Assembly: GCF_013522925.1 (NCBI RefSeq)
Contig: NZ_JAAMQU010000013.1
Span: 1 to 64,000 of the forward strand
DNA: 64,000 nt
Origin: Pseudomonas japonica
GTDB taxonomy: Bacteria; Pseudomonadota; Gammaproteobacteria; Pseudomonadales; Pseudomonadaceae
Direction: 5' to 3'
In this document: positions 23,229 to 32,793 of the stretch, one piece after another
Layout of the letters: every line of letters starts with the position of its first letter
Position numbering within the stretch: position 1 is the stretch's first letter
The notes under the pieces: model-generated
Seen by the model: only the letters and a program-made list of their open reading frames with translations
What the model was told of the DNA's origin: nothing
The model's database searches: none
Position numbers and translations under genes: made by a program

Positions 23229-24770
23229 ATGCGCTGGATTACCCACCCCGGCTGGCCCGGTAACCTGCTGGCCGCGGTGGCCGGCAGCCTGACCACCCTG
23301 GCCCTGGCCCCGTTCGATATCTGGCCGCTGGCGGTGCTGTCGCTGGCGCTGTTCTACCTAGGCCTGCGCGAGCTCAGCCCTCGCCAGGCGCTTCTACGCG
23401 GCTGGTGCTACGGGTTTGGTACCTTTGCCGCCGGTACCAGCTGGATCTACGTCAGCATTCATACCTATGGCGGGGCTTCGGCACTGCTGGCGGGCTTGTT
23501 GATGTTCGGTTTCATTGCCGGGGTAGCGCTGTTTTTTGCCCTGCCCGCCTGGCTGTGGGCACGGCTGCTGCGTCGCACCTACGCTCCTCTGGCTGACTCA
23601 CTGGGGTTTGCTGCGCTGTGGGTCGCCCAGGAGGCCTTCCGGGGCTGGTTCCTTACCGGTTTTCCCTGGCTGTACGCGGGATATAGCCAGCTGGATGGGC
23701 CGCTGGGAGGGTTGGCGCCTGTCGGCGGCTTGTGGCTGGTGTCGTTCTGCCTGGCACTGACCGCCGCGATCCTCTGCAACCTTGCGCGCATGCGTCAATA
23801 CAAGGCCGCTCTGGTTACCGCTCTGGTGCTGCTTGTGTCCCCCTGGCTGGCCGCCTACGGCCTTCAAGGCCACGCCTGGACAGCGCCTGCAGGCAAGCCT
23901 CTGAGCGTCGCCGCGCTGCAAGGCAACATTGCACAAAGCCTCAAATGGGACCCGGCGCAGATCGACGACCAATTGGCGCTCTATCAGGACCTTACGCTGA
24001 AGGCGCGCCGTACCGACTTGATCATCTGGCCGGAAACGGCAGTGCCGGTGTTGCTGGACAATGCCAGAGGTTACCTGGACCGCCTGGGTGATTTCGCCAA
24101 CAGTCGGCAGTCGGCCTTGATCACGGGTGTACCGATTCGCCAGGAAGTACGGCATGAACGCCGCTATTTCAATGGCATCACCGTGGTGGGTGCGGGCGAA
24201 GGGACCTACCTCAAACAGAAACTCGTGCCATTCGGCGAATATGTCCCATTGCAGGACCTGCTCAGAGGCCTGATTGCGTTCTTTGACCTGCCGATGTCCG
24301 ACTTTGCCCGCGGCCCGGCAGATCAGCCATTGCTGCAGGCCAAGGGCTACGAGATCGCTCCGTTCATTTGCTACGAGGTGGTGTATCCCGAGTTTGCCGC
24401 AGGTATGGCTGCACGCAGTGACCTGTTGCTGACGATCAGTAATGACACCTGGTTCGGCACCTCGATCGGCCCCCTCCAGCACTTGCAGATGGCCCGGATG
24501 CGCGCACTGGAGGCCGGACGGTGGATGATCCGGGCCACCAACAGCGGTGTCACTGCGTTGATCGATCCTCAAGGCCGGATCACCGAGCAGCTGCCGTCGT
24601 TTGAACCAGGCGTAATGTATGGGGACGTTGTGCCCATGAGCGGGCTTACCCCTTACCTTCACTGGCGTTCATGGCCGCTGATCTGCCTCTGCACGCTCAT
24701 CTTCGGTTGGGCACTGTGGCAGCGTTCCAGGGCGCGCCGGCAGGTGTTTACCACCACACCGGCTCAATAA
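23229..24770 (+). CDS. lnt: Apolipoprotein N-acyltransferase
   Basis: This 513-residue inner-membrane enzyme transfers the third acyl chain to the N-terminal Cys of lipoproteins. About six membrane helices occupy the first 210 residues and one helix ends the protein (WPLICLCTLIFGWALWQ). The periplasmic nitrilase domain between them has the catalytic triad Glu in WPETAVPV, Lys in QKLVPFGEYVP and Cys in FICYEVVYPEF. It starts 8 bp after ybeX and closes the operon. Its stop overlaps by 7 bp the end of the convergent YdcF-like gene. Confidence 0.96.
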   Translation: MRWITHPGWPGNLLAAVAGSLTTLALAPFDIWPLAVLSLALFYLGLRELSPRQALLRGWCYGFGTFAAGTSWIYVSIHTYGGASALLAGLLMFGFIAGVALFFALPAWLWARLLRRTYAPLADSLGFAALWVAQEAFRGWFLTGFPWLYAGYSQLDGPLGGLAPVGGLWLVSFCLALTAAILCNLARMRQYKAALVTALVLLVSPWLAAYGLQGHAWTAPAGKPLSVAALQGNIAQSLKWDPAQIDDQLALYQDLTLKARRTDLIIWPETAVPVLLDNARGYLDRLGDFANSRQSALITGVPIRQEVRHERRYFNGITVVGAGEGTYLKQKLVPFGEYVPLQDLLRGLIAFFDLPMSDFARGPADQPLLQAKGYEIAPFICYEVVYPEFAAGMAARSDLLLTISNDTWFGTSIGPLQHLQMARMRALEAGRWMIRATNSGVTALIDPQGRITEQLPSFEPGVMYGDVVPMSGLTPYLHWRSWPLICLCTLIFGWALWQRSRARRQVFTTTPAQ

Positions 24771-25525
24771 AACAGGCGGTAGCCCAACTGGCCGATCGCC
24801 TCGTTCAATAGCTGGCTGTTCTGCCAGAACGCCTTGGTATCGGGCACCCACCCCCCGAAGGGGCGCCCGGTGCTGCGGCTCAGAAAGCCTACCGGCGCGC
24901 TGACCACTTGCAGGCCGGCGCGCTCGAAGCTCCAACGCGCCCGCGCCATGTGCCAGGCCTGGGTGACTACCACTACCTTGCTGATGCCCTGCGCCTTGAG
25001 CAGCGCAGCGCTGAAGGTAGCGTTCTCCCAGGTGGTACGGCTTTGTGGCTCGAGCCAGCGTGTGCTCATGCCGAAATCACGCTTGAGCGACCTGGCCATG
25101 ATCTCGGCCTCGCTCGGTGGCTCGCCGTAATGAAGGCCGCCCGAGGTCATGAGGGGCAGGCCGCTGGCCCGGGCCAACGTTGCCGCGTAGCGCATGCGTT
25201 CAAGTGCGATCCCGGTGGGCTGGTCTTCACCGTCCCAAGCCGGGTCGCCACGCTCCCGCCCGGCGCCCAGCACCACGATCACTTCACCCTGCTGCGCCAG
25301 GTTTGCCCAGGCAGCTACCGGCAAGACGGGCTCTGTCTCAAGCATACTTGCAGCCGTTTGGGTCACCACCGGCAGGCTCATGGCAACCAGCCCCAGCAGG
25401 CCTGCCGCAAAACACCCTGTTGCCAGGCGCGGCGCGCGGCGGCGAAGCAGCCAACCCAGCAGCAACAGGATGATCAGCAGGCACGGCGGGTAAAAGAGTT
25501 GTTTGAGGAAGTAACGCAAAAACAT
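24764..25525 (-). CDS. YdcF/ElyC-family (DUF218) membrane protein
   Basis: This 253-residue protein has two N-terminal membrane helices (QLFYPPCLLIILLLLGWLL and CFAAGLLGLVAMSLPVV). The periplasmic DUF218 domain has VIVVLGAGRERGDPAW, SGGLHYGEPPSEAEIMA, EPQSRTTWENA and VVVTQAWHMARARWSFE. ElyC and SanA relatives affect envelope integrity and lipid-carrier metabolism; the reaction here is unknown. It is convergent with lnt. The AUG at 25525 lies 42 bp after the small hypothetical gene upstream on the same strand. Confidence 0.87.
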   Translation of the reverse strand: MFLRYFLKQLFYPPCLLIILLLLGWLLRRRAPRLATGCFAAGLLGLVAMSLPVVTQTAASMLETEPVLPVAAWANLAQQGEVIVVLGAGRERGDPAWDGEDQPTGIALERMRYAATLARASGLPLMTSGGLHYGEPPSEAEIMARSLKRDFGMSTRWLEPQSRTTWENATFSAALLKAQGISKVVVVTQAWHMARARWSFERAGLQVVSAPVGFLSRSTGRPFGGWVPDTKAFWQNSQLLNEAIGQLGYRLFY

Positions 25526-25567
25526 CGGGCACCGCTCGCTGGTTGGGTGCCCGAATCGTAACAGGAT

Positions 25568-25876
25568 CTACTCGAACGTCATCGCCTGGGCGCTGCCCCG
25601 ATTGCCCCGCCGGCGCCTGTCCTTGAGCCACGCCACGTTGCTGGCCCGCTCGACGATCGGGCGGGCCGGCGCGGATTGCACGCTGGCGGCGCTTGCATGC
25701 AGATAGGCACTGAGCCAATCGAATTCAGCGCGGCTCAGGCCTTTGAGCTCGAGCTCGGCCGGCACTTCCTTGCGCAGGTGAACCGAGGTGCGCGCAGCGT
25801 CCAGCGCCAGGCCCAGGCGGTCGATCAAGCGTTCGTAAAGCTCCGGTTTAATGGCTGTGAGATGTGTTTCCACCAT
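25568..25876 (-). CDS. Conserved small hypothetical protein upstream of leuS
   Basis: This 102-residue soluble protein has a predicted helical core (ELYERLIDRLGLALDAARTS, ELKGLSRAEFDWLSAYLHAS) and a basic C-terminus (WLKDRRRRGNRG) that could bind nucleic acid. I do not recognise a family. ATG 25876 is chosen because GAGAGGTGAGCGG precedes it. It is divergent from leuS with a gap of about 215 bp and may be co-transcribed with the YdcF-like gene. Confidence 0.65.
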   Translation of the reverse strand: MVETHLTAIKPELYERLIDRLGLALDAARTSVHLRKEVPAELELKGLSRAEFDWLSAYLHASAASVQSAPARPIVERASNVAWLKDRRRRGNRGSAQAMTFE

Positions 25877-26091
25877 CCGCTCACCTCTCTGCTGACGAAA
25901 CTTCTTGCCCCACACAACAGCTTAGCGTCACCCGCCCCGCCAGCTTGGCGCCGCGACCAACGGAGGCGCAGGCGCAATCAGCGTTTCACGCCCCCCCGGG
26001 GGTCATGTATGCTACGGCGTTCATCAAGACACTGGATCGTTGGCCGCTGCGCACGTCAGCTCGTCACTCACTTCCCCAGCAAAAAGTAGCC

Positions 26092-28698
26092 ATGCACGAA
26101 CACTACCAGCCTCGCGAAATCGAAGCCGCCGCCCAGGCTTTCTGGGATGCGCAAAAGTCCTTTGAAGTCAGTGAAGAGCCCGGCAAGCCGACCTACTACT
26201 GCCTGTCCATGTTCCCTTACCCCAGCGGCAAGCTACACATGGGGCATGTGCGCAACTACACCATTGGCGATGTGATCGCTCGCTATCAGCGCATGCTGGG
26301 CAAGAACGTGCTGCAGCCCATGGGCTGGGACGCCTTCGGCATGCCGGCGGAAAACGCGGCGATGAAGAACAACGTCGCGCCTGCCAAGTGGACCTACGAA
26401 AACATCGCCTACATGAAAACCCAGCTCAAAAGCCTGGGCCTGGCGATCGACTGGTCGCGCGAAGTCACTACCTGCAAGCCGGACTACTACCGCTGGGAAC
26501 AGTGGCTGTTCACCCGCCTGTTCGAAAAGGGCGTGATCTACCGCCGCAACGGGACCGTGAACTGGGACCCGGTCGACCAGACCGTGCTCGCCAACGAGCA
26601 GGTCATCGACGGCCGCGGCTGGCGTTCCGGGGCTGTGATCGAGAAGCGGGAAATCCCGATGTACTACTTCAAGATCACCGCCTACGCCGAAGAGCTGCTG
26701 CAAGGCCTGGACGACCTGCCGGGCTGGCCCGAGCAGGTCAAGACCATGCAGCGCAACTGGATCGGCAAGTCCAAGGGCATGGAAGTACGCTTCCCCTATG
26801 ACCAGGCCTCCATCGGCGAAGCTGGCGTGCTCAAGGTGTTCACCACCCGCCCCGACACCTTGATGGGCGCGACCTATGTCGCCGTTGCCGCCGAGCACCC
26901 GCTGGCCACCCTCGCCGCGCAGAACGACCCCGAACTGCAGGCCTTCATCGCTGAATGCAAGGCTGGTAGCGTCGCCGAGGCTGACGTCGCTACCCAGGAG
27001 AAAAAAGGCCGTGCCACCGACCTGTTCGTGGAGCACCCGCTTACCGGCGAGAAACTCCCTGTATGGGTGGCCAACTATGTACTGATGCATTACGGCGACG
27101 GCGCCGTGATGGCAGTGCCGGCGCACGACGAACGCGATTTCGAGTTCGCTACCAAGTACAACCTTCCGATCAAGGCCGTGGTGCGCACCAGCGCCGGGGA
27201 CACTACCCCTGCCCCATGGCAGCCTGCCTACGGCGAACATGGCCAATTGATCAACTCTGGCGAGTTCGACGGGCTGGACTTCGAGGGCGCGTTCGATGCG
27301 ATCGAAGTCGCGCTGCTGAAAAAAGAACTTGGCCAATCCCGGGTGCAGTACCGCCTGCGTGACTGGGGTATCAGCCGCCAGCGCTACTGGGGCTGCCCGA
27401 TCCCGATCATCCATTGCGACGGCTGCGGCGACGTTCCCGTTCCCGAAGACCAGCTGCCCGTGGTTCTGCCTGAAAACGTGGTACCCGACGGCGCCGGTTC
27501 ACCCCTGGCTCGCATGCCCGAGTTCTACGAGTGCACCTGCCCACGCTGCGGCCAGGCTGCCCGTCGTGAAACCGACACCATGGACACCTTCGTAGAGTCG
27601 TCCTGGTACTTCGCGCGCTATGCCTCGCCGAACTATACCGGCGGCATGGTGGACCCAGCCGCAGCCAATCACTGGTTGCCGGTCGATCAGTACATCGGGG
27701 GCATCGAGCACGCCATCCTGCACCTGCTGTACGCGCGCTTCTTCCACAAGCTGATGCGCGACGAAGGCCTGGTCACCTCGGACGAGCCCTTCAAGAACCT
27801 GCTCACCCAGGGCATGGTGATCGCTGAAACCTACTTCCGCACCGAAGCCAACGGCGGCAAAACCTGGTTCAACCCGGCGGATGTGGACCTTGAGCGCGAT
27901 GCCAAGGCCAAGGTCATCGCCGCCACACTGCGCAGCGATGGCCTGCCGGTGGAGATCGGCGGCACCGAGAAGATGTCCAAGTCCAAGAACAACGGCGTCG
28001 ATCCTCAGTCGATGATCGACCAGTTCGGCGCCGATACCTGCCGCCTGTTCATGATGTTCGCCTCGCCGCCTGACATGAGTGCCGAATGGTCGGATGCGGG
28101 CGTAGAGGGCGCCAACCGCTTCCTGCGTCGCGTATGGCGCCTGGCTCAGGCACATGTGGCACAGGGCCTGCCAGGGCCGCTGGACACCGCCGGGCTCAAC
28201 GATGGTCAGAAAATCGTGCGCCGGGCCATCCACCTGGCCATCCGCCAGGCCAGCCAGGACGTAGGCCAGCACCACAAGTTCAACACGGCCATTGCTCAGG
28301 TAATGACGCTGATGAACGTGCTCGAGAAAGCCCCACAGGCCGATGCGCAGGATCGCGCGTTGCTCCAGGAAGGGCTTGAAGCCGTGGTTCTGCTGCTCGC
28401 GCCGATCACACCTCACCTTTCACATGACCTGTGGCATCACCTGGGCCATGCGCAAGCTGTAATCGACGCCGCCTGGCCTGCCCACGACGAAGAAGCACTG
28501 GTGCAGGACACCCTCACGCTGGTGATTCAGGTGAACGGCAAGCTGCGGGGCCAGATCGATATGCCGGCCGGTGCAAGCCGCGAAGAGATCGAGGCCGCCG
28601 CGCGCAGCAACGAGAATGTACTGCGCTTTACCGAAGGCCAGACCATTCGCAAGGTCATCGTGGTGCCAGGCAAGCTGGTCAATATCGTCGCCAACTGA
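26092..28698 (+). CDS. leuS: Leucyl-tRNA synthetase
   Basis: This 868-residue class I synthetase charges tRNA-Leu. The HIGH-type motif is PYPSGKLHMGHVRNY near residue 43. The CP1 editing domain (about residues 225-415) has the TRPDTLMGATYVAVA threonine-rich and DERDFEFA motifs. The KMSKS motif is EKMSKSKNNGVDP near residue 625. The C-terminal anticodon and LSD-like domains end KLVNIVAN. ATG 26092 gives the usual N-terminus MHEHYQPREIE; the frame is open well upstream. It leads the leuS-lptE-holA group. No T-box or leader peptide is evident. Confidence 0.98.
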   Translation: MHEHYQPREIEAAAQAFWDAQKSFEVSEEPGKPTYYCLSMFPYPSGKLHMGHVRNYTIGDVIARYQRMLGKNVLQPMGWDAFGMPAENAAMKNNVAPAKWTYENIAYMKTQLKSLGLAIDWSREVTTCKPDYYRWEQWLFTRLFEKGVIYRRNGTVNWDPVDQTVLANEQVIDGRGWRSGAVIEKREIPMYYFKITAYAEELLQGLDDLPGWPEQVKTMQRNWIGKSKGMEVRFPYDQASIGEAGVLKVFTTRPDTLMGATYVAVAAEHPLATLAAQNDPELQAFIAECKAGSVAEADVATQEKKGRATDLFVEHPLTGEKLPVWVANYVLMHYGDGAVMAVPAHDERDFEFATKYNLPIKAVVRTSAGDTTPAPWQPAYGEHGQLINSGEFDGLDFEGAFDAIEVALLKKELGQSRVQYRLRDWGISRQRYWGCPIPIIHCDGCGDVPVPEDQLPVVLPENVVPDGAGSPLARMPEFYECTCPRCGQAARRETDTMDTFVESSWYFARYASPNYTGGMVDPAAANHWLPVDQYIGGIEHAILHLLYARFFHKLMRDEGLVTSDEPFKNLLTQGMVIAETYFRTEANGGKTWFNPADVDLERDAKAKVIAATLRSDGLPVEIGGTEKMSKSKNNGVDPQSMIDQFGADTCRLFMMFASPPDMSAEWSDAGVEGANRFLRRVWRLAQAHVAQGLPGPLDTAGLNDGQKIVRRAIHLAIRQASQDVGQHHKFNTAIAQVMTLMNVLEKAPQADAQDRALLQEGLEAVVLLLAPITPHLSHDLWHHLGHAQAVIDAAWPAHDEEALVQDTLTLVIQVNGKLRGQIDMPAGASREEIEAAARSNENVLRFTEGQTIRKVIVVPGKLVNIVAN

Positions 28699-28765
28699 TC
28701 CCCGGCCTCGCGGGCGCCCTGCGCCCCGAGGCGCGTCGGCTAAAAGGTTTGAAGGAGCAACAACC

Positions 28766-29371
28766 ATGATCGTACGTAACCTGCTGGTACTGGGGCTCGC
28801 CACGCTGCTGAGCGCCTGCGGTTTCCAGCTGCGCGGCACCGGCACCAATGAAATGGGCATCAAGGAGCTGAACGTCCAGGCTCGCGATGCTTACGGCACT
28901 ACCATTACCGACCTGCGTGCCGCACTCGAGCGCAGCGGTGTTCAAGTCGTGGCCGGCGCGCCCTATACGTTGACGCTTACCGACGAGCAGGAAGAAAACC
29001 GTAGCGCCACCTACAGCGGCTCGGCGCGCACCTCGGAAGTGGAGATGACCCTGCGCGTGGACTACACCATCACAGGCAGCCAGCAACGTGTACTGCTGGA
29101 CGATCACATGGATGTACAGAAGATCTACGTGCATGACAGTAACAACCTGACCGGCTCGGATCAGGAAGCCACCCGTGTACGCACCGAAATGCGCCGGGAG
29201 CTGATCCAGCGCATGATGCTGCGCCTGAGCCAGCTCACGCCGGCCGAGCTGCAAAAGCGTCAGGCCCAGGCGGATGCCAAGGCCGATGCCGACGCCGCTG
29301 CAGAAGCCGAGGCGCAGCGTATCCGCGACGAAACCCCGCAACAGTCCCCGATGGAAATGCCCACCAAGTGA
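28766..29371 (+). CDS. lptE: LPS-assembly lipoprotein LptE
   Basis: This 201-residue outer-membrane lipoprotein plugs the LptD barrel and helps insert lipopolysaccharide. The signal ends in the lipobox LLSAC with Cys near residue 18, followed by the family start GFQLRGTG. The core domain runs to about residue 165. The C-terminus is an Ala/Asp/Glu-rich helix (ADAKADADAAAEAEAQR) typical of Pseudomonas LptE. ATG 28766 follows GAAGGAGCAACAACC. It stands between leuS and holA, as is usual. Confidence 0.95.
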   Translation: MIVRNLLVLGLATLLSACGFQLRGTGTNEMGIKELNVQARDAYGTTITDLRAALERSGVQVVAGAPYTLTLTDEQEENRSATYSGSARTSEVEMTLRVDYTITGSQQRVLLDDHMDVQKIYVHDSNNLTGSDQEATRVRTEMRRELIQRMMLRLSQLTPAELQKRQAQADAKADADAAAEAEAQRIRDETPQQSPMEMPTK

Positions 29372-29402
29372 TCCTGCTTGCCAGCTCCCGGAGGCCCCTG
29401 CG

Positions 29403-30440
29403 TTGAAACTGCCTCCGGCCCAGCTGGGCAAGCACTTGCAGGGCCCCTTGGCAGCCATCTACGTGGTCAGTGGTGACGAACCGCTGCTATGCCAAGAGGT
29501 TGCCGATGCCATCCGGGCCGCAGCCCGCAAGCAGGGCTTCGATGAGCGGCAGGTATTCAATGCCGATGCCAGCTTCGATTGGGGCGGCCTGCTCCAGGCT
29601 GGCGCCAGCCTCTCCCTTTTCGCCGAAAAACGTCTGCTCGAGCTTCGCCTGCCTGGCGGCAAGCCCGGTGACAAAGGCTCGGCAGCACTGCTCGAATACG
29701 CGGCACGCCCTGCCGAGGACACCCTGTTGCTTGTCAGCCTGCCCAAGCTGGACGGCAGCACACAGAAAAGCAAATGGGCCTCGGCCCTCATCAATGCCCC
29801 TCATGCACAGTTCATCCAGGTGTGGCCGGTGGATGCGAACCAGCTGCCCCAATGGATCAACCAACGCCTGGCGCAGGCTGGCCTGTCGGCGCATCCCGAT
29901 GCAGTAGAGCTGATCGCTGCCAGGGTGGAAGGCAACCTGCTCGCTGCCGCCCAGGAAGTGGAAAAGCTGAAGCTGCTTGCCGACGGCAATCAGGTAACCC
30001 TCGAAACCGTGCAGGCGGCGGTCGCTGACAGTGCGCGCTTCGATGTATTCGGGCTGGTGGACGCGGTGTTGGCCGGTGACGCCACGCATGCGCTGCGCAT
30101 CCTTGAAGGGCTGCGAGGCGAAGGCGTGGAAGCGCCGGTCATCCTCTGGGCGCTGGCCCGCGAACTCCGCACGCTTGGCGGGGTAGCGCAGCTGTCCAGC
30201 CAGGGCGTGCCACTGGATAAAGCCTTCAGCCAGATGAAACCGCCAGTGTGGGACAAACGCCGCGCACTGGTCGGCAAGGCCATGCAACGTTACCCGGCGG
30301 CACGGTGGAACCTTCTGTTACAAGATGCCCAGGGCCTGGACGCGCAGATCAAAGGGCAGGCGCCGGGCTCGGTGTGGACAGGGCTTTCCCGCCTCACGCT
30401 ACTGATGGCCGGTCAACGTTTCGCGCTACCCGCGCAATAG
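29403..30440 (+). CDS. holA: DNA polymerase III delta subunit
   Basis: This 345-residue clamp-loader subunit opens the beta ring. The N-terminal RecA-like domain has YVVSGDEPLLCQEVADAIR, and the later parts carry SLFAEKRLLELRLPGGKPGDK and VEGNLLAAAQEVEKLKLLA (quoted VEGNLLAAAQEVEKLK). A C-terminal collar domain follows. No ATG fits, and TTG 29403 is chosen because GGAGG lies nine bases upstream and KLPPAQLGKHLQG is the family N-terminus. It starts 31 bp after lptE. Confidence 0.93.
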   Translation: MKLPPAQLGKHLQGPLAAIYVVSGDEPLLCQEVADAIRAAARKQGFDERQVFNADASFDWGGLLQAGASLSLFAEKRLLELRLPGGKPGDKGSAALLEYAARPAEDTLLLVSLPKLDGSTQKSKWASALINAPHAQFIQVWPVDANQLPQWINQRLAQAGLSAHPDAVELIAARVEGNLLAAAQEVEKLKLLADGNQVTLETVQAAVADSARFDVFGLVDAVLAGDATHALRILEGLRGEGVEAPVILWALARELRTLGGVAQLSSQGVPLDKAFSQMKPPVWDKRRALVGKAMQRYPAARWNLLLQDAQGLDAQIKGQAPGSVWTGLSRLTLLMAGQRFALPAQ

Positions 30441-30507
30441 CCCCTTGGCGGCCCCCAGCCTTGGCGTGTTAAGGTTTTCCAACACTTACATATGCCTGGG
30501 CAATTGC

Positions 30508-31797
30508 ATGTTTTTTCGCCGTATCTGCCGTCGTCGCTCCAGCCGAATCATTGCTGCTTCCAGCCTGTTTGTTCTTGCCGCCTGCTCGGAAACCCCCACT
30601 GCCGCCGATGCGCTGCCATCGAGCCCAGCCACCAGCGTCGTTGCCGTTGCCACGGATGCCGAGCCTGCACAGTCCTTCGAGCAGTGGCAGGCGGCATTTC
30701 GTGCCCATGCGCTTCAGTCCGGCATCCGTACAGAGGTGTTCGACAGCGCTTTCACCGGCGTAAGCCCAGACCCGTCGGTGATTACGGCAGATCGCAGCCA
30801 GCCGGAATTCACCCGGCCGGTATGGGAATACCTCGACAGCGCCATTTCGCCTATACGGGTACGCAAGGGCCAGGCACTGCTCACCCAATATGCCGACGTG
30901 CTGCAGCGCATCGAGCAACGCTATGGCGTCGACCGGGAGGCACTCGTTGCCGTGTGGGGCATGGAAAGCAGCTTCGGCCAGTTCCAGGGTGACAAGTCGG
31001 TGATTCGCTCGCTGGCTACCCTGGGTTATGAAGGCCGGCGGCCAGGTTTCGCTCAGGAGCAGCTGGTAGCAGCGTTGCAGATCCTGCAAAACGGCGACAT
31101 CGACCCCGCGCATATGCTGGGGTCCTGGGCCGGGGCTATGGGCCAGACCCAGTTCATCCCCACCACCTATAACGCCCATGCCGTGGACTTCGACGGTGAC
31201 GGCCGGCGCGACATCTGGAACAGCGCGGTGGACGCCCTGGCCTCGACTGCGCAATACCTGCAAGCGTCCGGCTGGCAGCACGGCCAGCCCTGGGGCCTGG
31301 AAGTGCAGGTTCCCAGCGGGTTCGACTACGCCCAAGCGGATGGCAGCCTGCGCAAGCCTATAGCTGAATGGCTTGCTCAAGGCGTGAAGCTCGCGCCCGG
31401 CACCTCCTTGCCGCCTATCCTTGGCCAGGCCCAGGCGAACCTTTTACTGCCAGCAGGTTACCGTGGCCCTGCCTTCCTGGTGCTAGACAACTTCCGCGCC
31501 ATCCTCAAATACAACAATTCGTCGTCCTACGCGCTCGGCGTAGGCCTGCTATCGCAGCGCTTCGAGGGGGGTGGTTTCGTTCAAGGCAGCTGGCCCAAGG
31601 ATGACCTGCCGCTCAGCCGTTCCGAGCGTATCGAGTTGCAAACCCTGCTGAGCGCAGCTCAATACGATGCAGGCACACCTGACGGCATCATCGGCAGCAA
31701 TACCCGCAAAGCCATACGCGCCGCCCAGCAGGCACGTGGCTGGCCAGCCGACGGCTACCCCACGCATAAGCTGCTGGAAAGCCTGCGCGGCATGTGA
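30508..31797 (+). CDS. MltB-family lytic murein transglycosylase with peptidoglycan-binding domain
   Basis: This 429-residue lipoprotein has the lipobox LAAC near residue 26. The SLT_2/MltB domain follows (FEQWQAAFRAHALQSGI, VWGMESSFGQFQGDKSVI with the catalytic Glu, SWAGAMGQTQFIPTTYN, and DFDGDGRRDIWNS). A PG_binding_1 domain closes the protein (EQ-type LSAAQYDAGTPDGIIGSNTR, KAIRAAQQARGWPADGYPT). It cleaves murein to 1,6-anhydro products. ATG 30508 fits the signal peptide. A second MltB without this binding domain is at 37103-38113. A hairpin at 31811-31840 follows its stop. Confidence 0.92.
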   Translation: MFFRRICRRRSSRIIAASSLFVLAACSETPTAADALPSSPATSVVAVATDAEPAQSFEQWQAAFRAHALQSGIRTEVFDSAFTGVSPDPSVITADRSQPEFTRPVWEYLDSAISPIRVRKGQALLTQYADVLQRIEQRYGVDREALVAVWGMESSFGQFQGDKSVIRSLATLGYEGRRPGFAQEQLVAALQILQNGDIDPAHMLGSWAGAMGQTQFIPTTYNAHAVDFDGDGRRDIWNSAVDALASTAQYLQASGWQHGQPWGLEVQVPSGFDYAQADGSLRKPIAEWLAQGVKLAPGTSLPPILGQAQANLLLPAGYRGPAFLVLDNFRAILKYNNSSSYALGVGLLSQRFEGGGFVQGSWPKDDLPLSRSERIELQTLLSAAQYDAGTPDGIIGSNTRKAIRAAQQARGWPADGYPTHKLLESLRGM

Positions 31798-31810
31798 GCA
31801 AGGCGAAGCC

Positions 31811-31840
31811 CGCGAACCCAGGCGCTAATGCCTGGTCGCG
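31811..31840 (+). terminator. Possible terminator hairpin after the transglycosylase gene
   Basis: CGCGA...CCAGGC (31811-31823) pairs with GCCTGG-TCGCG (31830-31840) around a 6-base loop, with a 2-base bulge. There is no T run, so termination is uncertain. It lies between two convergent genes and could serve both. Confidence 0.4.
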
Positions 31841-31866
31841 GCCTCCCCGGAGCTTGAATGTGGAGG

Positions 31867-32793
31867 TTAGCGGGTGATCGATTGGGCCAGGGTAAGCCGC
31901 TGGCTATCGGCATCCAGCACCACCCGTGCCCCCAGGGGCAGGGTGAGGTTGGGATTGCAATGGCCACTGCGCCAGCCAGCCAGTATCGGTATCTCCAGTT
32001 CGGCAAAGGTCGCCTTTACCAACTCGAACAGCGGGCCAAGCTCGATCTTGGCCACATCGCCCAGCAGCACACCGCGCAGCCCAACGAACTTGCCCGCCAG
32101 CCGCAGTTGGTTCAGCGTGCGGTCGATGCGGAACAGCGGCTCGTTCACGTCTTCGATAAACAGCACCGCGCCGTCGGTATCGATCGGCCAGGGCGTGCCT
32201 AGCGAAGCGCCGATCATTGTGAGGTTGCCACCCACCAAGCGGCCCTCGGCCACGCCGGGGTGCAGCGTGGTCAAAGGCCAGTCCAGCGGGTGATGAATGC
32301 AATCCCCCTCCCCCAGTTCGCCCCGCAGCATCTGCAGCAGCAGTGTTTCAGTCGGTGCCAGGCGGGGGGTAAGCAGGTCCGGGCGCATCATGGGGCCATG
32401 GAAGGTGATACAGCCGGTTTCGAGCAGAATCGCCTGGTGCAGGGCGGTAAGGTCACTGTACCCCACGAACGGTTTGGGGTTGTTCGCGATCAGGGAGTAA
32501 TCAATCTGGTCGAGCAAGCGAGGGCTGCCATACCCCCCGCGAACGCAGAGGATTGCCGCAATGTCGGGGTCGACAAAGGCTGCATGCAGGTCGTCGAGCC
32601 GCACGGCATCGCTGCCAGCGAGGTAACCCGTGGCCTGGGGTACGCCAGGAAAGATCTTGAGGCGGTAACCATGGCGCTCCGCCCAGGCATGGGCGGCGCC
32701 GTGGTCGAACTCTGCAGGGCCGGCCGGTGCGATCAGCCCCAGGCAATCGCCGGGGAGCAGCGCCGGTACCGGCTGGCCAAGGGCACCGGTCAA
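31867..32793 (-). CDS. ldcA: LD-carboxypeptidase (peptidase S66)
   Basis: This 308-residue cytoplasmic enzyme removes the terminal D-Ala from murein tetrapeptides during recycling. The N-terminal motif is CLGLIAPAGPAEF. GGYGSPRLLDQIDY and the nucleophile Ser in FVGYSDLTALHQA lie near residue 110. The catalytic Glu and His are expected in VLFIEDVNEPLFRIDR and GHCNPNLTLPLG in the C-terminal half. The ATG overlaps the lipA stop (ATGA), so it is the last gene of the ybeD-lipB-lipA-ldcA operon. Pairing of a murein-recycling gene with lipoate genes is known in Pseudomonas. Confidence 0.92.
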   Translation of the reverse strand: MTGALGQPVPALLPGDCLGLIAPAGPAEFDHGAAHAWAERHGYRLKIFPGVPQATGYLAGSDAVRLDDLHAAFVDPDIAAILCVRGGYGSPRLLDQIDYSLIANNPKPFVGYSDLTALHQAILLETGCITFHGPMMRPDLLTPRLAPTETLLLQMLRGELGEGDCIHHPLDWPLTTLHPGVAEGRLVGGNLTMIGASLGTPWPIDTDGAVLFIEDVNEPLFRIDRTLNQLRLAGKFVGLRGVLLGDVAKIELGPLFELVKATFAELEIPILAGWRSGHCNPNLTLPLGARVVLDADSQRLTLAQSITR